A stretch of DNA of 64,000 bases, taken from positions 2,604,001 through 2,668,000 of the forward strand of contig NZ_AP024653.1 of the NCBI RefSeq assembly GCF_019977335.1, given 5' to 3'. The notes beneath the pieces are model-generated. The model made no database searches and had not been told where the DNA came from. It was given only the letters and a program-made list of their open reading frames with translations. Made by a program: the position numbers and the translations under genes. The stretch comes from Arthrobacter sp. NicSoilB4. GTDB taxonomy: Bacteria; Actinomycetota; Actinomycetes; Actinomycetales; Micrococcaceae. Of the stretch, positions 18,189 through 25,686 are shown piece after piece (within the stretch, counting starts at the first letter, position 1; each line of letters begins with the position of its first letter).

Positions 18189-19192
18189 CAGAAGAGGACC
18201 CGCGCCAGGTTCTGGCGCGCTTTTGCGACGCGGTCGTCGCTGGTGCCCACGACGTCGAACAGTTCCAGAAGCCTGACCCGGGCTGTTTCCCGCTCCGGGC
18301 CGAAGTTCCGGCCGATGAACGCCACGAGCCGGCCGAGCCCGTCCTCGACGTGCCCTCCGGCGATGTCCATGTCGGCCACGGCAAACTGGGCCTCGAGGTT
18401 GTCCGGCTCGTCGGCAGCCAGCTTGCGAAATGCTTCAGTGTCAGCGGCGGAGACCGGCTGGAGCCGGCCCATGAGCTCCACCTGCGCGAGCCCGGCCTTG
18501 GCTTCGGCGTCGGCCGGCATCTCGAGGAGCGCCTGGCGGTAGGCGTCCGCTGCCGCGGCGTAGTCCCCGGCCTCGATCGCGTCGAACGCCTTCTGGTGCA
18601 AGGGAGGCAGCGGCGGAGCTTCGGGCGCGGCGGCGCCGGGCCCGCCCGTCCCGATCCGTCCGGACACGCCGTTGGCGGCGGCGACCTTGAGCAGTTCGTC
18701 CAGCAGGCTGCGGACCTGGGGTTCCTCGGCACCGCCCTGGAACAGCGGCACCGGCTGGCCCTTGACGAGGGCGACGGCGGTGGGAACGGCCTGCACCTGG
18801 AACGCCTGGGCAAGCTGCGGGAACACCTCGACGTCGGCGGCACCGAGCACCAGCTGGCCGTCATAGCTGTGCACGATCCGCTCGAGGACGTCCACCAGTT
18901 CGGCGGAGCCGGGCGAGTATGCCGCCCAGAGCGCGACGACGACGGGAACCTGGGCGGACAGCTCCACGAGTTCCTGGAAGTTGGCTTCGGAGATGTCCAC
19001 CCGCAACGGGCGGCCGGGGTGCTCCGCGTCCCCGTTGCCGGGGGCCCCCGGAGCACCCGGCATGCCTGCCGGTCCCGCCGCGGCCGGCGGCGCTGCGGGT
19101 CGCTGTTTCAGGGCGGAAAGGTCGACGGCGCCCCGCAGGTTGAGCGGGTTGGCGGCAGGAGGCGGGACCGGTCGGGAAGCTGGCGAAGTCAT
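18188..19192 (-). CDS. CnoX/YbbN-like thioredoxin-fold and TPR co-chaperone
   Basis: A 334-aa protein. Residues 1-60 are a Pro/Ala/Gly-rich tail, about 60-170 a thioredoxin fold and about 190-330 tetratricopeptide repeats. The active-site CXXC is replaced: the sequence is LWAAYSPGSAELV, so it cannot act as a normal thiol reductase. The layout matches E. coli CnoX (YbbN), a chaperone-holdase, and mycobacterial Rv1324. A TAGAGT box lies 6 nt before the ATG. It is operonic with the OYE gene. Confidence 0.85.
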   Translation of the reverse strand: MTSPASRPVPPPAANPLNLRGAVDLSALKQRPAAPPAAAGPAGMPGAPGAPGNGDAEHPGRPLRVDISEANFQELVELSAQVPVVVALWAAYSPGSAELVDVLERIVHSYDGQLVLGAADVEVFPQLAQAFQVQAVPTAVALVKGQPVPLFQGGAEEPQVRSLLDELLKVAAANGVSGRIGTGGPGAAAPEAPPLPPLHQKAFDAIEAGDYAAAADAYRQALLEMPADAEAKAGLAQVELMGRLQPVSAADTEAFRKLAADEPDNLEAQFAVADMDIAGGHVEDGLGRLVAFIGRNFGPERETARVRLLELFDVVGTSDDRVAKARQNLARVLF

Positions 19193-19198
19193 GGTTCC

Positions 19199-19204
19199 AC
19201 TCTA
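19199..19204 (-). promoter_or_regulatory. -10 box for leaderless CnoX-OYE transcript
   Basis: TAGAGT on the minus strand, 6 nt before the ATG at 19192. The box has the same sequence as the pncB one. Confidence 0.6.
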
Positions 19205-19251
19205 ACCACATCGCCCGCGCCCGGTGCCACCTGGCGGAACCGGGCAAAAGA

Positions 19252-19277
19252 AAAGACCCGGCCGGGGCCGGGTCTTT
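19252..19277 (-). terminator. Intrinsic terminator of the 19331-21223 gene
   Basis: A perfect 12-bp stem AAAGACCCGGCC around a 2-nt gap, followed on the minus strand by a T-rich tract. It lies 54 bp after the stop of the minus-strand membrane-protein gene. Confidence 0.85.
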
Positions 19278-19330
19278 CCTGTCATCGTGCGTTCACACTG
19301 CTGTTTCGCGCAGTGCTTGCCTCGCGCTGC

Positions 19331-21223
19331 CTACTTGAAGCTGGCTCCCGTGAGGCCACGGGTGGCGGCCACGAGCTTCATCGGGTCCTGGGACCCGGCC
19401 GGCGGGATATAGACGGCCACGGACTCGGCGAAGTTCAGCACCATGCCGGTGCTGGTCTCCTTGCCGCCGGCGAGGGCCGCTGCATCGTCGCCGATGGTCA
19501 GCTTGTCACCCTCGGCCTTCGGAGTGCCATCGAACGCGAAGTTCAGGCGGCCCAGGGCGAGCGCCCCGCCGTCGGCCGTCCGGAACACCACGACGCTCTC
19601 CGGGACCACCTTGTGGGTGAAGGAGAAGGTTCCGTTGACCCCCGACTTCGCCACATCGGCCTGGTAGGCCAGCGTGTCGGCAATGTACGGGGAGGACGCG
19701 CCCTCGCTCAGCTTGTCCTTGAATGCGGATTCGGCGGAGTTCAACCGGTCGCCCAGGCCGCCCAGCGCTTCCTCGCCGCTGTAGAGGAGGCCCGACTTAT
19801 CCGACGGTGCCACCGTCTGCGTGCCGCCGCGTGCGATCCCCGGGAAGGTTGTCCCCGGCTGCAGCGGCGTGGTGAGGACCAGCTTGTAGTTCTCCCGCGG
19901 GGAGGCCTGGGTCAGGGTCAGCAGCTGCGGAACAACGTTGCCCTCGCCCTGCGTGACGGCCATGACGGTGCGCGGCCAGCTGCGCTTCTCTGTGACCACG
20001 GTCGTGAGCAGCTTGGTGGCGCGGACCGGCATCCGGGCCTCGTACGAGCCGACCTGCGAGCGGATCTTGTAGTTCTGCGTGCGGACCTCGAGCTCGGGCC
20101 CGGCCACACGCGGCTCCAGCTTGCTGGCGTCCTTGGCGGCGTCGCCGGCGTCGACCGCGCTGGCCACCTGCTCCAGGATGCGTCGGACCTGGGCGTCGAC
20201 CAGCACCGGCGAGTCCGGGGCCTGCTCCGCTGCGGCGGACGACGTGGCCGGCGCCGGGGCGGGCGACTGGCTGGCCTGGGCCGCCACGCCGCTGCCGGCG
20301 ACGGCGGTGGCCGTCAGTACGGCCACGACCGCTCCGGAGCGCCGCAGCCGCTGCAGTCCGTTGGCCGGCGCGGCGACGGACTTCTCCTGGGTGCCCTTGG
20401 AGTCAACGCCCTTCGGGTCGACCGCCGGGGATTCGACGACGGGGACCGCTGCCGTGGCGGCGGCGGACTTCCGGGCTTCGTTGCGGGCCGCAGCCTTGGC
20501 CTGCGCACGGCGGGCAAAGCTGCTGCCGCCGGTCGAGTCATCGCTGGAACCGCCGCTGGAACCGCCGCTGGAACCACCGCTTGAACCGTCGCTGCCGGAA
20601 CCGGGGCGGGTGCCGGACTTGGGCTTCAGCACCATCAGGGCGGCGCCGGCCAGGATCAGCAGGCCGCCGAGAACCATCAGCGGGATGGCCCACGGAGTGG
20701 AGGTGTCGTTCGGGAAGGTCATGGTGATCGAGCTGGGGGCCGGCTTAGTGCCGTCCGTCGCGAGCAGGAGCGACCAGTCGCCGTCAGCCGGCGGGGTCCA
20801 GTTGTACTTCAACTCGCCGCTGGCGTTCTCCGTGCTGACCCACAGATCCGAACCCGCCGGCGAGGGGGCGGTCGCTTCGCCTTCGGCATGCGTCAACTGC
20901 AGCGCCTTGCCGTCCTCGGACACGCCGGAGACAGTGTTGTGCGCGGTCTTGCCGACCCAGGCCTCGACGTCGTCCGGACGGCCGGCGGCCAGCATGAAGC
21001 TGCCCTCGCCCTTGACATTGATGGTCACCGTGCCGTCCCGCATCGTACGAAGCTTCTCGTCAAATACGGTCAGCGGCGCCGCGGTCGAACCGGCAGGCGC
21101 GGTGGCCGTTACGGTCTCGGCCGGGGCCCAGAACGTCTTTTGGCCGATTCCGGCCAGCAGTGTCAGGAGGCCGAGCAGCACTAGTGCAACTGCAGTCTTG
21201 AAACGCAAAATATTACCTATCAT
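19331..21223 (-). CDS. Large two-part secreted/membrane protein, function unknown
   Basis: A 630-aa protein with an N-terminal hydrophobic helix, an extracytoplasmic domain of about 140 residues, a second membrane helix near 180-200 and then a cytoplasm-facing Gly/Ser repeat and Arg/Ala-rich stretch. A third hydrophobic segment near 285-310 (VVAVLTATAVAGSG) leads into a second large extracytoplasmic domain of about 300 residues with no Cys. I recognise no catalytic motif; similar actinobacterial proteins are sometimes labelled glycosyl transferase without clear support. It is monocistronic, followed by a strong terminator. Upstream there is a near-match box, TAAGTG, 7 nt before the ATG. Confidence 0.75.
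   Translation of the reverse strand: MIGNILRFKTAVALVLLGLLTLLAGIGQKTFWAPAETVTATAPAGSTAAPLTVFDEKLRTMRDGTVTINVKGEGSFMLAAGRPDDVEAWVGKTAHNTVSGVSEDGKALQLTHAEGEATAPSPAGSDLWVSTENASGELKYNWTPPADGDWSLLLATDGTKPAPSSITMTFPNDTSTPWAIPLMVLGGLLILAGAALMVLKPKSGTRPGSGSDGSSGGSSGGSSGGSSDDSTGGSSFARRAQAKAAARNEARKSAAATAAVPVVESPAVDPKGVDSKGTQEKSVAAPANGLQRLRRSGAVVAVLTATAVAGSGVAAQASQSPAPAPATSSAAAEQAPDSPVLVDAQVRRILEQVASAVDAGDAAKDASKLEPRVAGPELEVRTQNYKIRSQVGSYEARMPVRATKLLTTVVTEKRSWPRTVMAVTQGEGNVVPQLLTLTQASPRENYKLVLTTPLQPGTTFPGIARGGTQTVAPSDKSGLLYSGEEALGGLGDRLNSAESAFKDKLSEGASSPYIADTLAYQADVAKSGVNGTFSFTHKVVPESVVVFRTADGGALALGRLNFAFDGTPKAEGDKLTIGDDAAALAGGKETSTGMVLNFAESVAVYIPPAGSQDPMKLVAATRGLTGASFK
20546..20593. repeat. Four 12-bp repeats encoding the Gly-Ser linker
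   Basis: Four tandem copies of a 12-bp unit (ggaaccgccgct and variants) inside the 19331-21223 gene. They encode repeated SSGG units of a flexible linker after the second membrane segment. Copy number could vary between strains by slippage. Confidence 0.85.
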
Positions 21224-21427
21224 CAGCGGACACTTAGCTTCAATAGTAACGGTTTTGTTACCACGGAGTCAGATCGGCCTGCTTGTCAACCCCTTCCGCG
21301 GCCTCCGCGGGAGCCGCTTCACCGCGCCAAAACAAGCCTGCTGATAGTGTTTGCGTTGATCATCACACTGGGGCCGTGACCGCGGCACCGACGGGAATTT
21401 TCTCAAGGATTAAGGGCTTTCAACGCA

Positions 21428-22723
21428 GTGACTGGACACACGGATACGTCCCCCTCAGGACAGGAAGAAAGCCAGGAATCCGGCAGCACGGCAGGCGGTC
21501 CGCAGGAGCAGGTGTCCCCCCGCCGGTCAGCCCTGGCCGGAGTGCTCAACGCGATGGCCCACCGCCTGCGCCAGCCTCTTCCGGGAGCCCAGCCGCGGCT
21601 CCGCTTCGAGATGCCCCCGGAGCAGGACGACGAGACGACGCCCGAGACTGAGACGGGCACCCGCTTTGGCGATCCCGGCCCGCGAATGTCCTCCCAGCAC
21701 CCCCTCTACGTCGGGTTTATGGGGACAGTCGGCGTCGGCGTGGCCCTGCTGGTCTACTGGATCGGCTCCAACACCACGCAGCTGCTCCTCTGGATCGTGG
21801 CGGCGCTTTTCATTGCGCTGGGCCTGGACCCGGTGGTGCGCTGGCTCGAGGCGAAGAAATTTCCCCGCGCCGCCGGCATTGTGGTCGCCGTTTCCACCCT
21901 GGCCCTTGCTGTCGCCGCCTTCTTCGCGACGCTGATCCCCACTATCGTCCAGCAGGTGACCCAGATCGTCGAGGAGGCGCCGCGCTGGATCACGGACTTC
22001 ATCAACTCGGACTTCTTCCGCAGCATCGACAACCAGTACGGGGTGCGGGAACGTATCTCCCAGGAACTGGAAAAGTTCGTCAACAACCCGGAGGCGATGG
22101 GTGGCATCTTCGGCGGCGTCGTCGGCTTCGGCTCAACGGTGGCGAATGGTCTGTTCGGTGCCCTGATTGTGCTGGTGCTCAGCCTCTACTTCCTGGCCGC
22201 CCTGCCTGCCATGAAGAAGTGGGGTTACCGCCTTGCCCCGCGGTCGCGCCGGCACAGGGTCGAGGCCCTGTCCGAGGAAATCACCGGTTCGGTCGGCAAC
22301 TACGTGATCGGCCAGGCCGTCGTCGCCCTCGTGAATGCCACTTTCGCGTTCATCGTGATGACGATCGTCGGCGTACCGTTCGCGGTGCTGCTCGCGTTCG
22401 TTGTGGCCCTGCTGGCCTTCATTCCGCTGGTCGGCGGGCTGATCGCCGGCGTCATCGTCACGCTGATCGCCCTCACGGCGGGCTGGCAGACCGCTGTGGT
22501 CTATGCCATCTGCTACTTCGCCTACCTGCAGTTCGAGGCCTACTTCATCTCGCCGCGCATCATGCAGAAGGCCGTCGCGGTGCCGGGCGCCGTCGCCGTG
22601 ATCTCGGTCATCGCCGGCGGCAGCCTGCTTGGTGTGCTGGGGGCGCTGATCGCGATCCCCACCGCGGCCGCCATCATGCTGCTGGTCAAGGAGATCTTCA
22701 TCGTCCGCCAGGACAAGCACTAG
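21428..22723 (+). CDS. AI-2E family transporter
   Basis: A 431-aa membrane protein of the AI-2E/TqsA family. A long polar N-terminal region of about 85 residues precedes about 8 transmembrane segments, beginning VGFMGTVGVGVALLVYWIG. The family motif region PLVGGLIAGVIVTLIAL appears near residue 335, and GVLGALIAIPTAAAIMLLVKE near the C-terminus. Members export autoinducer-2 or move Na+/H+ and cannot be assigned a substrate by sequence. The GTG start at 21428 has no clear Shine-Dalgarno. The gene ends 10 bp before a perfect 60-bp palindrome. Confidence 0.9.
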   Translation: MTGHTDTSPSGQEESQESGSTAGGPQEQVSPRRSALAGVLNAMAHRLRQPLPGAQPRLRFEMPPEQDDETTPETETGTRFGDPGPRMSSQHPLYVGFMGTVGVGVALLVYWIGSNTTQLLLWIVAALFIALGLDPVVRWLEAKKFPRAAGIVVAVSTLALAVAAFFATLIPTIVQQVTQIVEEAPRWITDFINSDFFRSIDNQYGVRERISQELEKFVNNPEAMGGIFGGVVGFGSTVANGLFGALIVLVLSLYFLAALPAMKKWGYRLAPRSRRHRVEALSEEITGSVGNYVIGQAVVALVNATFAFIVMTIVGVPFAVLLAFVVALLAFIPLVGGLIAGVIVTLIALTAGWQTAVVYAICYFAYLQFEAYFISPRIMQKAVAVPGAVAVISVIAGGSLLGVLGALIAIPTAAAIMLLVKEIFIVRQDKH

Positions 22724-22732
22724 AGAGTTTTT

Positions 22733-22792
22733 CGCTACGAAATAGGACAGCCGCTGCGTGGATCCACGCAGCGGCTGTCCTATTTCGTAGCG
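22733..22792. terminator. Perfect 60-bp palindrome between convergent genes
   Basis: The sequence from CGCTACGAAATAGGACAGCC to GGCTGTCCTATTTCGTAGCG is an exact inverted repeat of 30+30 nt with a GATC centre. It sits between the stops of the AI-2E transporter gene (22723) and the hydrolase gene (22809). RNA from either strand would fold to a 28-bp hairpin. A terminator is the simplest reading, but there is no U-tract on either side and the stem is much longer than is usual. Confidence 0.8.
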
Positions 22793-22808
22793 TCCTTGCA
22801 CCCGGCGC

Positions 22809-23615
22809 TCAGGCGTGCGCCGTGGCGACCGGACCGTCCCATTCCTGCGGCAGTCCGGAGTCCGTGCCGCCGGAGCCGCCCGGCAGGACCTCCTGGACGA
22901 TCTCGTTGAGCACCCGGCCGGCATACTTCTCCCCCACCCACAGGTGCTTGGCACCGTCCACGCCCACGACCCGGGCCTGCGGCACCAAGCCGAAGCGCTC
23001 CGTGGCCCCGGCCGGCTGGAGGTAGTCGTCATGCTCGGGGACGAGCACCTTGAGCGGCTTGCCGGTGGCCGCCCACTCCTTGAGGTGCACATCTGTTGCC
23101 CGGTGCAGGGGCGGCGAGAGCAGGATGGCGCCCTCCACTTGGGAGGCCACCGGCTCGGTTGCCCCGTACATCAGCGCGAGCTCGGTGCCGAAGGACCATC
23201 CCACCAGCCAGCGGTTCGGCAGGCCGCGGTCGACGGCGAACCGCACGGCCGCCTCGACGTCCAGGCGTTCGCCGATGCCCTCCTCGAACGTTCCGTCGCT
23301 GGTTCCGCGCGGCGAGGCGGTGCCGCGGGTGTTGAACCGGAGCACGGCGATCCCGGCGAGGGCGGGCAGCCGGTACGAGGCCTTGCGGTAGACGTGCGAG
23401 TCCATAAAGCCGCCGTGGGTCGGCAGCGGATGGAGGGTGATCAGGGTGGCCTTCACTTCGCCGGACTCCGGGAGCGCCAGCTCGCCGACGAGCCGGTGCC
23501 CGTCGCCGGTCCGGAGCTCCACGTTCTCCCGGCGGGCCGGCAGAACCGTGGAGGCGCGGATCGCGGTCGGTGCGGAAGGCTGGTTGAAGACGTACGACGC
23601 CGGGTCAAAACTCAT
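22809..23615 (-). CDS. Alpha/beta hydrolase
   Basis: A 268-aa serine hydrolase. The nucleophile elbow is GWSFGTE (Ser near residue 147), the oxyanion/HG region is LHPLPTHGG, and the acid and His are likely in LVPEHDDYLQP and VDGAKHLWVGEKY. It has no signal peptide. Related proteins in actinobacteria are unspecific esterases or dienelactone-type hydrolases; the substrate is unknown. A TAAGCT box is 6 nt upstream of the ATG. Confidence 0.9.
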   Translation of the reverse strand: MSFDPASYVFNQPSAPTAIRASTVLPARRENVELRTGDGHRLVGELALPESGEVKATLITLHPLPTHGGFMDSHVYRKASYRLPALAGIAVLRFNTRGTASPRGTSDGTFEEGIGERLDVEAAVRFAVDRGLPNRWLVGWSFGTELALMYGATEPVASQVEGAILLSPPLHRATDVHLKEWAATGKPLKVLVPEHDDYLQPAGATERFGLVPQARVVGVDGAKHLWVGEKYAGRVLNEIVQEVLPGGSGGTDSGLPQEWDGPVATAHA

Positions 23616-23621
23616 GCGTCC

Positions 23622-23627
23622 AGCTTA
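23622..23627 (-). promoter_or_regulatory. -10 box for leaderless hydrolase transcript
   Basis: TAAGCT on the minus strand, 6 nt before the ATG at 23615, identical to the rph box and spacing. Confidence 0.6.
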
Positions 23628-23712
23628 GCGAAAGCAACCGGCGCAGCCGCCAGGCGACGACGCAAAGCGGAACCACAAGGCAGAACCGTCAAGCAGATAT
23701 CCCGCGAATCAG

Positions 23713-24066
23713 TCAGCGGTAACGGTAGCTGCGCGAGGTCCAGCAGTTGGTGTGCCAGTGCCGCCGCTCCGCCAGCCCCGCGGCCGCCCCGAAGAGGTGG
23801 TCCTCGGACCACACGACGAGGTGGGCGACGCCGGGCAACACCGCAGTCGAACAGCCCGGGCAGATGTAGGTCTTCTCAGCCCGTCCGGCGGTGATGGGCC
23901 GGACCGACCATTCGCCGTCCGGCGCACTCTCGCGGCGCGCGAAGCCCGAGCGTGCGCGCTCCAGGTCCAGCTCGGGCACCGGACCGCCCTTCGCCCCGGG
24001 CTTTGCCGCCTTGCCGGAGCCGGACCTGCCTGGCACGGCACGGCGGGGGCGGTTCGAACGGGGCAT
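23713..24066 (-). CDS. Small zinc-binding-like protein of unknown function
   Basis: A 117-aa basic protein. The N-terminal third is Arg/Lys/Gly/Pro-rich and disordered. The C-terminal part has [20 protein letters not shown] and RHWHTNCW, giving two Cys plus His/Cys, which looks like a small treble-clef zinc site. The function is unknown. The gene is divergent from nucS with only 59 bp between the starts, and the conserved pairing with nucS suggests a nucleic-acid role. CAGAAT precedes the ATG by 6 nt. Confidence 0.8.
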   Translation of the reverse strand: MPRSNRPRRAVPGRSGSGKAAKPGAKGGPVPELDLERARSGFARRESAPDGEWSVRPITAGRAEKTYICPGCSTAVLPGVAHLVVWSEDHLFGAAAGLAERRHWHTNCWTSRSYRYR

Positions 24067-24112
24067 GGTTCCATTCTGCCCCAGTCCGGGTGCCCCTTGT
24101 CCCCGCAGACGG

Positions 24113-24118
24113 TAGTGT
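24113..24118 (+). promoter_or_regulatory. -10 box for leaderless nucS transcript
   Basis: TAGTGT then 7 nt then the GTG at 24126. This fixes the nucS start against the longer upstream-open frame. Confidence 0.6.
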
Positions 24119-24125
24119 TGGGCTG

Positions 24126-24821
24126 GTGCGTTTAGTGATAGCCCGTTGCTCCGTTGATTATGTCGGCCGGCTCAAAGCCCATCTCCCGCTTGCCACCCGG
24201 CTCCTGCTGGTCAAGGCCGACGGTTCCGTCCTGGTCCATTCCGACGGCGGTTCCTACAAGCCGTTGAACTGGATGAGTCCTCCAGCGTCCCTGAGGGTTT
24301 CCACCCCTGAGGACGTCGACGTCGAAATCGGCGTCGTCGAGCAGTGGACCGTCCAGTCCGCCAAGACCGACGACCGGCTGATCATCAACATCCATGAGCA
24401 GCTCCACGACACCTCCCACGAGCTCGGCCAGGACCCCGGGCTGATCAAGGACGGCGTGGAGGCGGACCTGCAGCGGCTGCTGGCCGACCAGATCGAGCTT
24501 CTGGGTGCCGGCTTCTCCCTCATCCGCCGTGAGTACTTCACCGCCATCGGCCCGGTGGACATCCTGGCCAGGGATGCCAGCGGCGCCACAGTGGCCATCG
24601 AGCTCAAGCGCCGCGGTGACATCGACGGCGTCGAGCAGCTCACCCGCTACCTCGAACTGCTCAACCGCGACCCGCTTCTGGCTCCGGTCCGCGGGATCTT
24701 CGCCGCCCAGCAGATCAAGCCCCAGGCCAAGGTCCTGGCAAACGACCGCGGCATCGATTGCGTCACCCTGGACTACGACGCGATGCGCGGCGTCGACGAC
24801 GTCGAATCCCGGCTCTTCTAA
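24126..24821 (+). CDS. nucS: Endonuclease NucS (EndoMS)
   Basis: A 231-aa mismatch-directed endonuclease. In actinobacteria NucS replaces MutS/MutL in mismatch repair by cutting both strands at mismatches. It begins [16 protein letters not shown] with the N-terminal DNA-binding/dimerisation half, and the C-terminal RecB-like nuclease has GPVDILARD and [10 protein letters not shown] (the Asp, Glu and Lys of the D-ExK site), then QLTRYLELL. The length fits the 226-aa M. tuberculosis protein. The in-frame open stretch upstream of the GTG is rejected because of the leaderless box and the conserved N-terminus. Confidence 0.97.
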   Translation: MRLVIARCSVDYVGRLKAHLPLATRLLLVKADGSVLVHSDGGSYKPLNWMSPPASLRVSTPEDVDVEIGVVEQWTVQSAKTDDRLIINIHEQLHDTSHELGQDPGLIKDGVEADLQRLLADQIELLGAGFSLIRREYFTAIGPVDILARDASGATVAIELKRRGDIDGVEQLTRYLELLNRDPLLAPVRGIFAAQQIKPQAKVLANDRGIDCVTLDYDAMRGVDDVESRLF

Positions 24822-25155
24822 GTCGAATCCCGGCCCTCCTAAAAGGCAGCGCCCCGGCCGTTCAACCGGAACTGGCCGCAGGTAATGCACGGCCACAGGC
24901 ATTCATCGATACTTTGTACAAAATTTATGCCAATTGTGCGCCGTGCCCGTTGACCTGACGCAACTGTCATGAAATTCTTATACGAGTCTTTGTGTAGGTG
25001 TTTTTTCATGCTCGCAAGACATGTTGCGAGCGTGAAGCGCCTGCCGCCGAAGCCCGGATAATCCGGTCTCACAGCCAAGGGTTCTTCTCGCGGAGTGACC
25101 AAGTCCGGCACGAGGTGTGCCGGTCTTAACCAAGATCCATAATGAGGAGAAATAC
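24822..25155. promoter_or_regulatory. Intergenic region and long leader of the cold-shock gene
   Basis: No gene is seen in this 334-bp gap. The stretch 24890-25010 is clearly AT-richer than the rest of the window. It contains TTGACC (24950-24955) and TTATACGAG (from 24978), but their 23-nt spacing is too long for a standard promoter. The segment from about 24985 to the ATG at 25156 could be a long 5' leader, as cold-shock mRNAs often have. A GAGGAGA Shine-Dalgarno lies at 25144-25150. Confidence 0.5.
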
Positions 25156-25359
25156 ATGGCACAGGGAACTGTCAAGTGGTTCAACGCTGAAAAGGGCTTC
25201 GGCTTCATCACCCCGGATGACTCCGATGGCGATGTCTTCGTTCACTACTCGGAGATCCAGACCGGCGGCTTCAAGACCCTCGACGAGAACGCCCGCGTTC
25301 AGTTCGAAATCGGCCAGGGCGCCAAGGGCCCCCAGGCTACCGGCGTAACGCTGGTCTAG
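25156..25359 (+). CDS. cspA: Cold-shock protein (CspA family)
   Basis: A 67-aa single-domain cold-shock protein. RNP1 is KGFGFITPD and RNP2 is VFVHYSEI, with [14 protein letters not shown] at the start. It binds single-stranded RNA/DNA as an RNA chaperone. The ATG is set by the strong GAGGAGA Shine-Dalgarno 6 nt upstream, and a long leader precedes it. A strong terminator follows 43 bp after the stop, so it is monocistronic. Confidence 0.97.
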   Translation: MAQGTVKWFNAEKGFGFITPDDSDGDVFVHYSEIQTGGFKTLDENARVQFEIGQGAKGPQATGVTLV

Positions 25360-25401
25360 CAACCCGCAGCGGAAACCGCCTGCGGCGGTCTCCGCGCAAG
25401 A

Positions 25402-25437
25402 AATGATCCCCGGCTTCTGAGCCGGGGATCATTTTTT
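25402..25437 (+). terminator. Intrinsic terminator of the cold-shock gene
   Basis: A perfect 14-bp stem AATGATCCCCGGCT with a TCTG loop and a six-T tract, typical of a strong Rho-independent terminator. Confidence 0.95.
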
Positions 25438-25686
25438 GGCCTTGTTGGCGCATTGTCTGGGTTATCGGACCAGACGCCGGTACCGCGGGAGGCCGCGATG
25501 CGCGGTTTATGGGCAGCGTCGGCCGGCACCCGGGACACCGCCAGATTTCCAGCCAGCGCTGCTCCGGATTTGCCCGTTTTGTCCCAAAACCTCATTGTTT
25601 GGCCCGTTGCCGTGCATTGTTTCGACGCTGCAATGGGGGCCGCGCTATTGGCCGGTTCGTATTGTTGCGGCCGTTAGCGCGCGGTA
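25438..25686. other. Intergenic region, no gene seen
   Basis: Together with the terminator this makes a 327-bp gap between the cold-shock gene and the converging lipid-aminoacylase gene. Short open frames here lack a start signal and coding character. No convincing repeat, promoter or RNA was found. Confidence 0.6.

Noticed and set aside
24839..25162. Minus-strand gene of 107 codons in the cold-shock leader
   Set aside because: It overlaps the cold-shock leader and Shine-Dalgarno and lacks start signals or recognisable sequence.
25438..25686. Small gene (about 74 codons) on the plus strand from 25453
   Set aside because: No Shine-Dalgarno or leaderless box, low-complexity product and no conserved neighbour.
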